Assembly: GCF_018364065.1 (NCBI RefSeq)
Contig: NZ_JAGZMO010000001.1
Span: forward strand, 124,001 to 188,000
Direction of reading: 5' to 3'
From: Veillonella sp.
Lineage (GTDB): Bacteria; Bacillota; Negativicutes; Veillonellales; Veillonellaceae
Length of the DNA stretch: 64,000 bases
The position numbers and the translations under genes are program-made. The notes below the pieces were generated by a model. That model saw only the letters and a list, made by a program, of their open reading frames with translations. It was not told the DNA's origin and did no database searches. The first letter of the stretch is position 1, and each line of letters starts with the position of its first letter. This document shows, one piece after another, positions 17,197 through 25,191 of the stretch.

Positions 17197-17912
17197 TTAA
17201 GATGATAGATGTGCAGAAGAAATTCGGTGAACTTCATGTATTGAAGGGCATCAATCTTACCGTTCATCGCGGTGAAGTAGTAGTTATTATCGGGCCGTCC
17301 GGTTCCGGTAAAAGTACGGTGCTCCGTTGTATGAATTATTTGGAAGAACCGACTGACGGACAAGTTATCGTAGACGGTATGGACTTGGGTGATAAAAAGA
17401 ACATTAACAAGGTTCGCGCCGAAGTTGGCATGGTATTCCAGCGTTTTAATTTGTTCCCTCACATGAGCGTGTTGGATAATATTTCCCTGGCACCACAGAA
17501 AATCCGTAAGATCAGCAAGCAGGAAGCGGAAGCGACGGCTTTGGAACTTCTTAAAAAAGTAGGCCTTGAAGACAAAGCTAATGCGTATCCGGAACAATTG
17601 TCCGGCGGTCAGCAGCAGCGTGTGGCTATTGCCCGTTCCTTGGCTATGAAACCGAAAGTGATGCTGTTTGACGAACCGACATCCGCGTTGGATCCTGAAA
17701 TGGTTCGCGAAGTATTGGAAGTTATGAAGGAATTGGCTGAAGAAGGCATGACCATGGTGGTAGTAACTCATGAAATGAAGTTCGCCAAAGAAGTGGCATC
17801 CCGTGTTCTCTTCGTAGACGGCGGGGAAATCCTTGAAGAAGGTACGCCGGAAGAGCTTTTCGATAATCCTCAGAACGACAGAACAAAACTGTTCTTATCG
17901 AAAATCCTATAA
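17193..17912 (+). CDS. glnQ: Polar amino-acid ABC transporter ATPase (GlnQ-like)
   Basis: 239 residues. Walker A GPSGSGKST (about 33), Q-loop FQRFNLFPHM, ABC signature LSGGQQQRVAIARSLA, Walker B VMLFDEPTSALDPE and switch histidine THEM. This is the nucleotide-binding subunit of the cluster, coupled translationally to the permease. GlnQ is used as the family name only; the amino acid transported is not known. Confidence 0.94.
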   Translation: MIKMIDVQKKFGELHVLKGINLTVHRGEVVVIIGPSGSGKSTVLRCMNYLEEPTDGQVIVDGMDLGDKKNINKVRAEVGMVFQRFNLFPHMSVLDNISLAPQKIRKISKQEAEATALELLKKVGLEDKANAYPEQLSGGQQQRVAIARSLAMKPKVMLFDEPTSALDPEMVREVLEVMKELAEEGMTMVVVTHEMKFAKEVASRVLFVDGGEILEEGTPEELFDNPQNDRTKLFLSKIL

Positions 17913-17962
17913 AAATAACTTATATTTCTATTCATTATATCTAAAAGTAATGTAATGACAGA

Positions 17963-18003
17963 AGGGTATATATTCATAAGAATGAATATATACCCTCTTT
18001 TTG
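17963..18003 (+). terminator. Terminator after the amino-acid ABC operon
   Basis: 15-bp stem AGGGTATATATTCAT / ATGAATATATACCCT with a 4-base loop, followed by CTTTTTG. The next 240 bases (to 18251) are AT-rich and contain only the cold-shock promoter and leader. Confidence 0.9.
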
Positions 18004-18146
18004 AAATCTTGGGAAATATAATCAAAAGTTCCCTTATCCATTGGTGTATCTAGATTATGACGATAGTTTGTTAAGTTTTAAAGTAATTTTAACGATGTGT
18101 TTATTTTAGCATAATAACAGCAGAAAACTTTAACAATATACTATTA

Positions 18147-18221
18147 TTGCATATGAACGTAATTATCCTTGTATTTTTATGTGCTCTATGCTACCATAAG
18201 CAAAGAGCACTTAAGTGTTCT
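18147..18221 (+). promoter_or_regulatory. Cold-shock gene promoter candidate and switch-like 5' leader
   Basis: A weak promoter (TTGCAT, 17 bases, TGTATT) would start transcription near 18182. The leader begins with GTGCTCT (18181-18187), which can pair with AGAGCAC (18204-18210); the same AGAGCAC can instead pair with GTGTTCT (18215-18221). The two hairpins exclude each other. A ribosome site (AGGAGG) follows before the ATG at 18252. The layout recalls temperature-sensing cold-shock leaders; that function is inferred. Confidence 0.5.
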
Positions 18222-18251
18222 TATGCAAGGATTTTTTAGGAGGATTTTGTT

Positions 18252-18449
18252 ATGCTTGGTAAAGTTAAATGGTTTAGTGCAGAAAAAGGTTTTGGATTTA
18301 TTGAACGAGAAAACGGTGACGATGTATTCGTACATTACACTGCTATCGAAGAAGATGGCTTCAAATCCTTGAACGAAGGACAAGAAGTTGAGTTTGAAAT
18401 TAAAGATGGCGATCGTGGCCCTCAAGCTACAAACGTTAGAAAAGTATAA
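18252..18449 (+). CDS. cspA: Cold-shock protein (CspA family)
   Basis: 65-residue single cold-shock domain: MLGKVKWFSAEKGFGFIE with the RNP1-type KGFGFIE, and RNP2-type DVFVHY. It is an RNA chaperone that binds single-stranded nucleic acid. Strong AGGAGG ribosome site 9 bases before the ATG, structured leader upstream and a terminator immediately downstream show a monocistronic gene. Confidence 0.97.
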   Translation: MLGKVKWFSAEKGFGFIERENGDDVFVHYTAIEEDGFKSLNEGQEVEFEIKDGDRGPQATNVRKV

Positions 18450-18466
18450 TACTAACTTGACTTTAC

Positions 18467-18491
18467 GACCGGCTTATGCCGGTCTTTTTTT
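18467..18491 (+). terminator. Terminator of the cold-shock gene
   Basis: GACCGGC / GCCGGTC stem, 4-base TTAT loop, seven T. Confidence 0.92.
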
Positions 18492-18666
18492 GTGCAATTT
18501 TACATATACATTTTGTTCATTTATACATTGAAAGGGTATGCAAAATTTTCTTTGAAAGTTTTGTAAAAATTTTACAAAAAAGAAGGAGATTTGAAAAGCA
18601 TTATAGAATAAGTAAGTATAACTAACAAGCTTTACTATTAAGGCTTGAAAGAAAGGATGTTTGCAT

Positions 18667-19197
18667 ATGAAAGTTTCAGTAAGAGGTAAAAATTTAGAAG
18701 TTACTGCGGCTCTACGTGAGTATTTAGAAAAACGAGTTGACAAATTAGCCCGTTATTTCGATTCTCCATTGGATGTACAAGCTGTGCTGTCAGTGGAAAA
18801 AGAAAACCGTGTCGTAGAATTGACCTGCTTCGTTGAAGGCATCGTACTTCGCGGCGTAACGTCTAATGCGGACATGTATGCGGCTATCGACTTAGTAGTA
18901 GATAAGATTGTTCGTCAGATTCATAAATATAAAACTCGCTTGGCAAGACGTTTCAAGAAAGAAACAGGTTTCAAACCGGATGCTTATGTACCGGAAGTTC
19001 CTGTTCAGGAAGATACTATCGATGTAGTTCGTCGTAAACATTTTGCAGTACGCCCTATGAGCGTAGAAGAAGCAATTATGCAGATGAACCTGGTAGGCCA
19101 TGATTTCTTTATGTTCTTCAATGCGGACACTGAGATCATGAACGTTGTTTACCGTCGTAAAAACGGATCGTACGGTTTAATTGAACCTGAACTTTAA
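18667..19197 (+). CDS. hpf: Ribosome hibernation promoting factor, long form
   Basis: 176 residues. N-terminal HPF/RaiA domain (MKVSVRGKNLEVTAALREYLEKRVDKL) and a C-terminal dimerisation domain (IDVVRRKHFAVRPMSVEEAIMQMNLVGHDFFMF), the long HPF type that joins two 70S ribosomes into 100S dimers. I chose the ATG at 18667, 10 bases after AAGGA, over a TTG two codons earlier. In Firmicutes hpf usually lies directly before secA; here the metNIQ operon sits between them. Confidence 0.96.
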   Translation: MKVSVRGKNLEVTAALREYLEKRVDKLARYFDSPLDVQAVLSVEKENRVVELTCFVEGIVLRGVTSNADMYAAIDLVVDKIVRQIHKYKTRLARRFKKETGFKPDAYVPEVPVQEDTIDVVRRKHFAVRPMSVEEAIMQMNLVGHDFFMFFNADTEIMNVVYRRKNGSYGLIEPEL

Positions 19198-19328
19198 GGA
19201 GAGAGAGTTAACTGATCGGGAAGTAAGTACCTCACGTACTCGTGGTCGATACAAGGTGCTCAATAACCGTAACGATTAGTGACAATTAATATCTTGAATT
19301 AAAGTCCTACGATTAATCTTGTATATAA

Positions 19329-19375
19329 AGACTGTTATATGATGCAGAATATCTGCTCGTATAGCAGTCTTTTTT
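19329..19375 (+). terminator. Terminator after hpf
   Basis: Long stem from GACTGTTATATGATGCAGA to TCTGCTCGTATAGCAGTC with a few G-T pairs and one bulge, then TTTTTT. The 130 bases between hpf and this hairpin hold nothing else I recognise. Confidence 0.85.
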
Positions 19376-19395
19376 GTGTGGTATAAAATTTACAC

Positions 19396-19424
19396 TTGAC
19401 AAAACGAAGGTTAAAACCTATCAT
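19396..19424 (+). promoter_or_regulatory. Promoter of the T-box-metNIQ transcript
   Basis: TTGACA, 17-base spacer, TATCAT, placing the transcript start near 19431, at the head of the T-box leader. Confidence 0.75.
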
Positions 19425-19430
19425 ATTGGT

Positions 19431-19716
19431 ATGTTTTAAAAATGAATGAAAAGTTTATTAAAACATAGAAAAGCATATGAAACGCGTTGATCAAAACAAG
19501 TACGTTCAATGAAACGAACAGAGAGATAAACCACGGCTGAGAGTTTATTACGATGTAGTTGAGCGGAATGCCTTTGTGAGCGGGGAAGCTGAAATTAGAG
19601 TAGGTTTCCACGGTGAGCCGCCGTTATGGTATTTGAGTGCAGCAGCTTGACTGTTGTAAACAGAGTGGAACCGCGGGCCACCGCCTCTGTCATGGAGGCG
19701 GGAGGTCCTTTTTTTG
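19431..19716 (+). promoter_or_regulatory. T-box riboswitch, methionine specifier proposed
   Basis: Contains the T-box sequence AGAGTGGAACCGCGGG (19662-19677), which pairs with the acceptor end of uncharged tRNA, and the stem I motifs AGTA, AGAGAG and GGCTGAGAG. A candidate specifier is ATG in GGAATGCCTTTGTGAGC (19566 onward), matching tRNA-Met and the methionine transporter downstream. The terminator is GGCCACCGCCTC / GGAGGCGGGAGGTCC with seven T (to 19715). Uncharged tRNA would favour the antiterminator and switch on metNIQ. Confidence 0.92.
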
Positions 19717-19735
19717 TGCAATTTGGGGGAATACT

Positions 19736-20758
19736 ATGATTGAATTTAGGCACATTGACAAGGAATTTGTCATCAAAAAACAGCGAGTCCAAGCTTTGCA
19801 GGATGTATCGCTTACCGTTCAGGACGGCGATATCTTCGGCATCGTAGGATTCAGCGGCGCCGGGAAATCCACATTATTGCGCATGGTGAATGCGCTGGAA
19901 GAACCGACTGCCGGCGAAGTTCTTATTGACGGTGTGAATATTAACAAATTATCCCATAACGAACTGCGTAAGGTTCGTAAGGGAATCGGCATGATATTCC
20001 AATCGTTCAATCTTTTAAATTCAAAAACCGTGTTTGACAATATTGCCATTCCGCTGCGTTTGAATAAAGTGGCGGAAGATGTTATTGAAAAGCGCGTTAA
20101 AGAATTATTGGAGTTCGTTAATTTACCGGATAGAGCCAATGCGTATCCAACACAATTATCGGGCGGTCAAAAGCAGCGTGTAGGTATTGCCCGTGCGCTG
20201 GCGACGAATCCGTCCATTCTTCTTTGTGACGAAGCGACCAGTGCGCTGGATCCGGAAACGACGGAACAGATTTTAAAACTCTTAAAGCGAATTAACGAGG
20301 AATTTAACATTACCATTTTATTGGTTACTCATGAAATCAATGTCATTCAGGAAATCTGTAATCGCGTAGCGGTTATGGAGCATGGCCGTGTAGTTGAAAC
20401 AGGCACTATCCTTGATGTGTTCAGCCATCCTACACAGGACATGACGAAGCGATTCGTGCAGACGGTAATTCCGGAACGTATTCCTGACAATATTGTGGCT
20501 CAGTTAAAAACGGATACCAGACCGTATGAACTGGTTAAATTACGCTTCTTAGGCGACATGGTAACAAAATCTGTTATCTACGAAGTGAACCGCAAATTTA
20601 ATGTGGAAACAAATATTATTTTTGCTTCCGTTAACCAGTTGCAGGATTCAGCCTTAGGCATCTTTATTTTGCAAGTAGTGGGTAATGCCGACGATGTGGC
20701 GGCAGCCAAAAAATATATGTGTGACGCAGGACTGGAATGTGAGGTGATTACATTATGA
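19736..20758 (+). CDS. metN: Methionine ABC transporter ATPase
   Basis: 340 residues from the ATG at 19736 preceded by GGGGGA; longer starts would lie inside the T-box terminator. Walker A GFSGAGKST, signature LSGGQKQRVGIARALA, Walker B ILLCDEATSALDPE, switch THEI. The C-terminal NIL domain (about 265-340) is the regulatory methionine-binding part of MetN. Overlaps metI by 4 bases. Regulated by the upstream T-box. Confidence 0.96.
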   Translation: MIEFRHIDKEFVIKKQRVQALQDVSLTVQDGDIFGIVGFSGAGKSTLLRMVNALEEPTAGEVLIDGVNINKLSHNELRKVRKGIGMIFQSFNLLNSKTVFDNIAIPLRLNKVAEDVIEKRVKELLEFVNLPDRANAYPTQLSGGQKQRVGIARALATNPSILLCDEATSALDPETTEQILKLLKRINEEFNITILLVTHEINVIQEICNRVAVMEHGRVVETGTILDVFSHPTQDMTKRFVQTVIPERIPDNIVAQLKTDTRPYELVKLRFLGDMVTKSVIYEVNRKFNVETNIIFASVNQLQDSALGIFILQVVGNADDVAAAKKYMCDAGLECEVITL

Positions 20759-21417
20759 TGCCGGATTTGGGAGTACCGAACGAACAAATTATTTTAGCGG
20801 CTCAAGAAACACTGTACATGGTGTTCGTGTCGCTTATTATCGGGTCCGCTATCGGCCTTATATTAGCCGTCATTTTAGTGCTGACGAATAAGGACGGGAT
20901 TCTAAAAAATAACTATGTATTTACCGTAGTTAATACAGTAGTTAACATTATTCGCAGTGTGCCGTTTATTATTTTAATGGTGTTTATTTTACCGCTTACG
21001 AAATTATTGATTGGTACACGTATTGGGACGACCGCGGCGTTAGTTCCACTGGTTATTTTTATTGCACCATATTTAACACGTTTATTTGAAAACTCATTAC
21101 TTGATGTAGATAAAGGTATTATTGAAGCGGCCCAGGCCATGGGGGCATCTCATTTTGAGATTGTGTGGCACTTCATTTTACCGGAAGCGAAAGCATCCTT
21201 CATTTTATCTGTTACTACCGGTACAATTGGCCTTATCGGTGCCACGGCTATGGCCGGCGCCATCGGTGCAGGCGGGGTTGGCGATTTGGCGCTTACTTAC
21301 GGGTATGAACGTTTGAATTTCCCGCTCATGTTGTTCACGGTTATTGTATTAGTTATTTTTGTTCAGATTATTCAAACAGTGGGTAATCACTTCGCATTTA
21401 AAATGCGCAATCATTGA
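20755..21417 (+). CDS. metI: Methionine ABC transporter permease
   Basis: 220 residues with about five membrane helices and the MetI pattern: AAQETLYMVFVSLIIGSAIG, RSVPFIILMVFILPLTKLLIGT, EAAQAMGASHFEIVWHFILPEA (EAA loop) and AGAIGAGGVGDLALTYGYER. It starts inside the metN stop (ATGATG). Forms the membrane channel of MetNIQ. Confidence 0.96.
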   Translation: MMPDLGVPNEQIILAAQETLYMVFVSLIIGSAIGLILAVILVLTNKDGILKNNYVFTVVNTVVNIIRSVPFIILMVFILPLTKLLIGTRIGTTAALVPLVIFIAPYLTRLFENSLLDVDKGIIEAAQAMGASHFEIVWHFILPEAKASFILSVTTGTIGLIGATAMAGAIGAGGVGDLALTYGYERLNFPLMLFTVIVLVIFVQIIQTVGNHFAFKMRNH

Positions 21418-21437
21418 GAAAAGAAAGCAGGGTTATT

Positions 21438-22268
21438 ATGAATTTATCACGTTTTAAGAAAATTGGTTTAATCGTAGCGGCTACAGCGTTGAGCGCTGTT
21501 ATCTTGGCCGGTTGCGGCTCAGACTCCGCTTCCGGTGATAAAAAGGAATTAACATTCAGTAAGTCTCAAGGTCCTTACTCGGAACTTTTCGAACAGGCTG
21601 TTAAACCTATCATGGAAAAGAAAGGTTACAAAATTACAGCACGCGATATGTCCGACTTGGTGCAGGCCGACGTTGCTTTAAATGATGGAGAAGTTGACTT
21701 CAACGTGGAACAGCACACAGCGTACATGGATAACTTCAACAAGAAACAAAACGGCCATTTAGTTGCATTGACTCCAATCCCAACAGTTCCTGCCGGTATT
21801 TATCCGGGTTCCAAAACTTCGTTGAGCCAAGTGGCTGACGGCGATACAATTGCTGTTCCTAATGATGCATCCAACACAGCTCGTGCGTATGCTTTGCTTC
21901 AAAAAGCAGGTCTTATCAAATTGGATCCAAACAAGGATTTAGCAACAGTAACTAAAGCTGACATCATTGAAAATCCACACAACCTTAACTTCGTGGAAAT
22001 GAAATCGCTTACCATTCCATCAGTTCGTACAGACTTTGCGTACATCGTAATTACTGGTGCTATCGTGTATAATGCCAAGATTGATCCTTCCACAGCATTG
22101 ATGAAAGAAGACATTTTACCATACTTGCTCTTACAGCTCGTAGTATTGGATAAAAACAAAGATACTCAATGGGCTAAAGACTTAAAAGATGCGTACAACT
22201 CTCCAGAATTCAAAGAATACATGAAGACACATAACAACGGTTTATGGTACGTACCTGAAAATAAATAA
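21438..22268 (+). CDS. metQ: Methionine-binding lipoprotein
   Basis: 276 residues from the ATG at 21438 preceded by AGCAGGG; an upstream TTG overlapping metI lacks a ribosome site. Lipobox VILAGC (C26). NlpA/MetQ family: MEKKGYKITARDMSDLVQADVAL, FNVEQHTAYMDNFNK, and NPHNLNFVEM. Captures D- or L-methionine for MetNI. Confidence 0.95.
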   Translation: MNLSRFKKIGLIVAATALSAVILAGCGSDSASGDKKELTFSKSQGPYSELFEQAVKPIMEKKGYKITARDMSDLVQADVALNDGEVDFNVEQHTAYMDNFNKKQNGHLVALTPIPTVPAGIYPGSKTSLSQVADGDTIAVPNDASNTARAYALLQKAGLIKLDPNKDLATVTKADIIENPHNLNFVEMKSLTIPSVRTDFAYIVITGAIVYNAKIDPSTALMKEDILPYLLLQLVVLDKNKDTQWAKDLKDAYNSPEFKEYMKTHNNGLWYVPENK

Positions 22269-22278
22269 TCTGAAAGCA

Positions 22279-22375
22279 AATAATTCGGAATGAATCGTTT
22301 AGAACGAATATTTCGGAACGAAAAGTGTAGAATAAATATTTTGAAACGAAAAGCTTAGAACAAATAGTTCGGAAG
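22279..22375 (+). repeat. 28-bp imperfect tandem repeat, about 3.5 copies
   Basis: Units at 22279-22306, 22307-22334, 22335-22362 and a partial at 22363-22375, each of the form AATATTTCGGAACGAAAAG..TAGAACA with exact 28-base spacing. It follows metQ directly. The rest of the 390-base gap to secA holds a terminator and the secA promoter. Confidence 0.75.
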
Positions 22376-22434
22376 TCATGGTAATTGAAGAATATTTAGT
22401 TTACCAACATATCGTTAAATAGCTACCAAAAAGT

Positions 22435-22471
22435 AATGACCCTTTCAAATTTGAGAGGGTCATTATTTATT
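22435..22471 (+). terminator. Terminator of metNIQ
   Basis: AATGACCCTTTCAA / TTGAGAGGGTCATT, 14 bp with one G-T pair, then ATTTATTTT. Confidence 0.75.
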
Positions 22472-22602
22472 TTGAGGTATAATATAGAGGGGGTATACAG
22501 AGGCTATATTAGAATTTTGTATAAAGTCAGTCATGGTTACGTATACAATATGTAAAAACCTTATAACTTCCATTGTTTATTTTGGTTTTTTTAGAAACTT
22601 TG

Positions 22603-22611
22603 TGATATAAT
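22603..22611 (+). promoter_or_regulatory. Extended -10 promoter of secA
   Basis: TGATATAAT (TGnTATAAT) with a partial -35 TTGGTT 18 bases upstream. Start codon 50 bases downstream. Confidence 0.6.
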
Positions 22612-22660
22612 TAGTTGAATATGTATATAGTAAATATACGAACCTAAGGAGTTGATTTTG

Positions 22661-25102
22661 TTGTTCGATTTTATACAACGTTGGATTGGTAATAATAGTG
22701 CACGAGAAATTAAAAAAATGGGTGCCATTGTAGATCAAATTAATGATCTGGAAGGCTCTCTTACCTCGTTGAGCGATGCTTCATTGGCTGCGAAAACTCA
22801 GGAGTTTAAAAATCGTTTGGCTAATGGAGAAACGCTGGATGATATTTTACCTGAAGCGTTTGCCGTAGTGCGCGAAGCATCAAAGCGCGTACTTGGGATG
22901 CGTCACTTTGACGTTCAGTTAATCGGTGGCATTACATTACACCGTGGTAACATCGCAGAAATGCGTACCGGTGAAGGTAAAACATTGGTTGCTACATTGC
23001 CTGTATATTTGAATGCATTGACCGGCAAAGGCGTGCATGTTGTTACAGTCAATGACTATTTGGCCAGCCGTGACAGTGAGTGGATGGGTAAGTTATATCG
23101 TGCACTCGGTCTTAGTGTAGGTCTGATTGTGGCCAACTTGGATTACAATCAACGTAAAATGGCTTATGCCGCAGATATTACGTATGGTACAAACAATGAA
23201 TTCGGCTTTGACTACTTGCGTGACAACATGGTTGTACACGCGGAACAGATGGTACAACGTCCGTTGAACTACGCCATCGTCGACGAAGTGGACTCCATCC
23301 TTATCGATGAAGCCCGTACACCGCTCATCATTTCCGGTCCTGGGGAACGTTCCACTGACAGCTACTACACATTGGCTAAAATTGTGCCACAGTTGAAAAA
23401 AGACGAAGACTATACAATCGATGAAAAGCAGAAAACTATTGCCCCTACAGAATCAGGGATCGCGAAAGTGGAAAAAATGCTTAAAATCGAAAACTTATAT
23501 GATTCCGCCAACTTGGAATTGAACCACCTTTTAATTGCGTCTTTACGTGCCTATGCCATGATGCATCGCGACAAAGACTATGTAGTTAAAGACGGTAAAG
23601 TTGTTATCGTTGACGAATTTACCGGTCGTCTTATGTTCGGCCGTCGTTATTCCGAAGGTCTTCACCAGGCTATCGAAGCTAAGGAAGGCTTGCAGGTTGA
23701 ACGTGAAAGCCAGACATTGGCAGCCATTACATTCCAGAACTACTTCCGTATGTACAAGAAACTGTCCGGTATGACAGGTACTGCTAAGACGGAAGAACAG
23801 GAATTTAACAACATTTATGGTTTGGAAGTGTATGAAATTCCACCAAACAAACCATTACTTCGTAAGGACTTACCTGACTTAATCTTTAAAACTAAGAAAG
23901 CCAAATACAAGGCGGTTGTTAAAGATGTAGTTGAACGTCACAAGAAAGGACAGCCTGTATTGGTTGGTACTACTTCGATTGTGCAGTCCGAAGAATTGGG
24001 CGAAATGCTCTTGAAGAGCGGCGTGCCTAATAATGTATTGAACGCGAAACACCATGAAAAAGAAGCGGAAATCGTTAAAAATGCCGGTCAACGCGGCATG
24101 GTTACAATCGCTACTAACATGGCCGGTCGCGGTACAGATATTACTCTTGGTGAAGGTGTTCCTGAATTGGGCGGTCTTCACATCTTGGGTACAGAACGCC
24201 ATGAAAGCCGTCGTATCGACAATCAGTTGCGCGGTCGTTCCGGTCGTCAGGGTGACCCGGGTTCCAGTCAATTCTTCTTATCTCTTGAAGATGATTTGAT
24301 GCGAATTTTCGGGGCTGACAACATTTCCAGCATGATGGATAAACTCGGTATGGAAGAGGATGAACCAATTGAACATTCCCTCATCACCAAGTCCATTGAA
24401 CGAGCTCAGAAAAAAGTGGAAAACCATAACTTCAACATTCGTAAATATATCCTTGAATATGACGATGTTATGAACCAGCAACGTGAAGTTTTATATGAAC
24501 AACGCCGTAAGATTCTCGGCAACGATTCATTGAAAGATACTATTATGGATATGGTTGACTCCATTATCATTAAAACAATGGATCAATACGCCGATGAAAA
24601 ACTGTATCCGGAAGAATGGGATTACGAAGGTTTATTGAAACAATTGGAACTCTTCTTCTTGGAACCGGGTCAATTAACCGTCGAAAAGATGGAAGAATTC
24701 GGCCGCGGCGAATTACAAGAGGAATTAATTACTATTGCGCATGATGAGTACAACAAACGGGAAGCACTCATCGGGGAAACCAACATGCGTGCTTTAGAAA
24801 AAGCAGTTATGTTGAAAATTGTAGACAGCAAATGGATGGAACATCTGGATTCTATGGATATGCTTCGTGAAGGTATCGGCCTTCGTGCATATGGCCAGAA
24901 AAACCCATTGGTGGAATACAAATTTGAAGCCTATGATATGTTCGAGTCTATGATTGAAGCCATTCAAGAAGATACCGTAATGTACCTATACCGCATTCGT
25001 GTAGAACTTAACGACGATGCAGTAGAAGACGAGCCGGTAGATCACCTGGCAAATGCGCAAACCCATCATGATGATGTGTTGGAGCCGCAAAACGTAGATT
25101 AG
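22661..25102 (+). CDS. secA: Preprotein translocase ATPase SecA
   Basis: 813 residues from TTG 22661, 9 bases after AAGGAG; TTGs at 22652 and 22658 are also in frame. Motor ATPase for Sec export: MRTGEGKTLVATLPVYLNAL (Walker A), VDEVDSILIDEARTPLI (DEAD region), preprotein cross-linking domain, GRGTDITLGEG and RGRSGRQGDPG helicase motifs. The C-terminus ends without the cysteine zinc-binding tail of many SecAs, consistent with an organism lacking SecB-type targeting by that tail. prfB follows, as in many Firmicutes. Confidence 0.97.
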   Translation: MFDFIQRWIGNNSAREIKKMGAIVDQINDLEGSLTSLSDASLAAKTQEFKNRLANGETLDDILPEAFAVVREASKRVLGMRHFDVQLIGGITLHRGNIAEMRTGEGKTLVATLPVYLNALTGKGVHVVTVNDYLASRDSEWMGKLYRALGLSVGLIVANLDYNQRKMAYAADITYGTNNEFGFDYLRDNMVVHAEQMVQRPLNYAIVDEVDSILIDEARTPLIISGPGERSTDSYYTLAKIVPQLKKDEDYTIDEKQKTIAPTESGIAKVEKMLKIENLYDSANLELNHLLIASLRAYAMMHRDKDYVVKDGKVVIVDEFTGRLMFGRRYSEGLHQAIEAKEGLQVERESQTLAAITFQNYFRMYKKLSGMTGTAKTEEQEFNNIYGLEVYEIPPNKPLLRKDLPDLIFKTKKAKYKAVVKDVVERHKKGQPVLVGTTSIVQSEELGEMLLKSGVPNNVLNAKHHEKEAEIVKNAGQRGMVTIATNMAGRGTDITLGEGVPELGGLHILGTERHESRRIDNQLRGRSGRQGDPGSSQFFLSLEDDLMRIFGADNISSMMDKLGMEEDEPIEHSLITKSIERAQKKVENHNFNIRKYILEYDDVMNQQREVLYEQRRKILGNDSLKDTIMDMVDSIIIKTMDQYADEKLYPEEWDYEGLLKQLELFFLEPGQLTVEKMEEFGRGELQEELITIAHDEYNKREALIGETNMRALEKAVMLKIVDSKWMEHLDSMDMLREGIGLRAYGQKNPLVEYKFEAYDMFESMIEAIQEDTVMYLYRIRVELNDDAVEDEPVDHLANAQTHHDDVLEPQNVD

Positions 25103-25191
25103 ACCAACGCAGAATGGTTCGTTGCCGGGGTTAATTCGGCACGGCCATTTTCTGCATTTATGGCAGATTTAATATGAAAGAGGTGAGCCTG

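Noticed and set aside
17154..17771. 205-codon minus-strand open frame
   Set aside because: Antisense shadow of the GlnQ-like ATPase; no ribosome site and His/Phe-rich nonsense composition.
25109..25155. Possible terminator between secA and prfB (GCAGAATGG / CCATTTTCTGC)
   Set aside because: Imperfect stem, no T run; at most a weak intercistronic structure.
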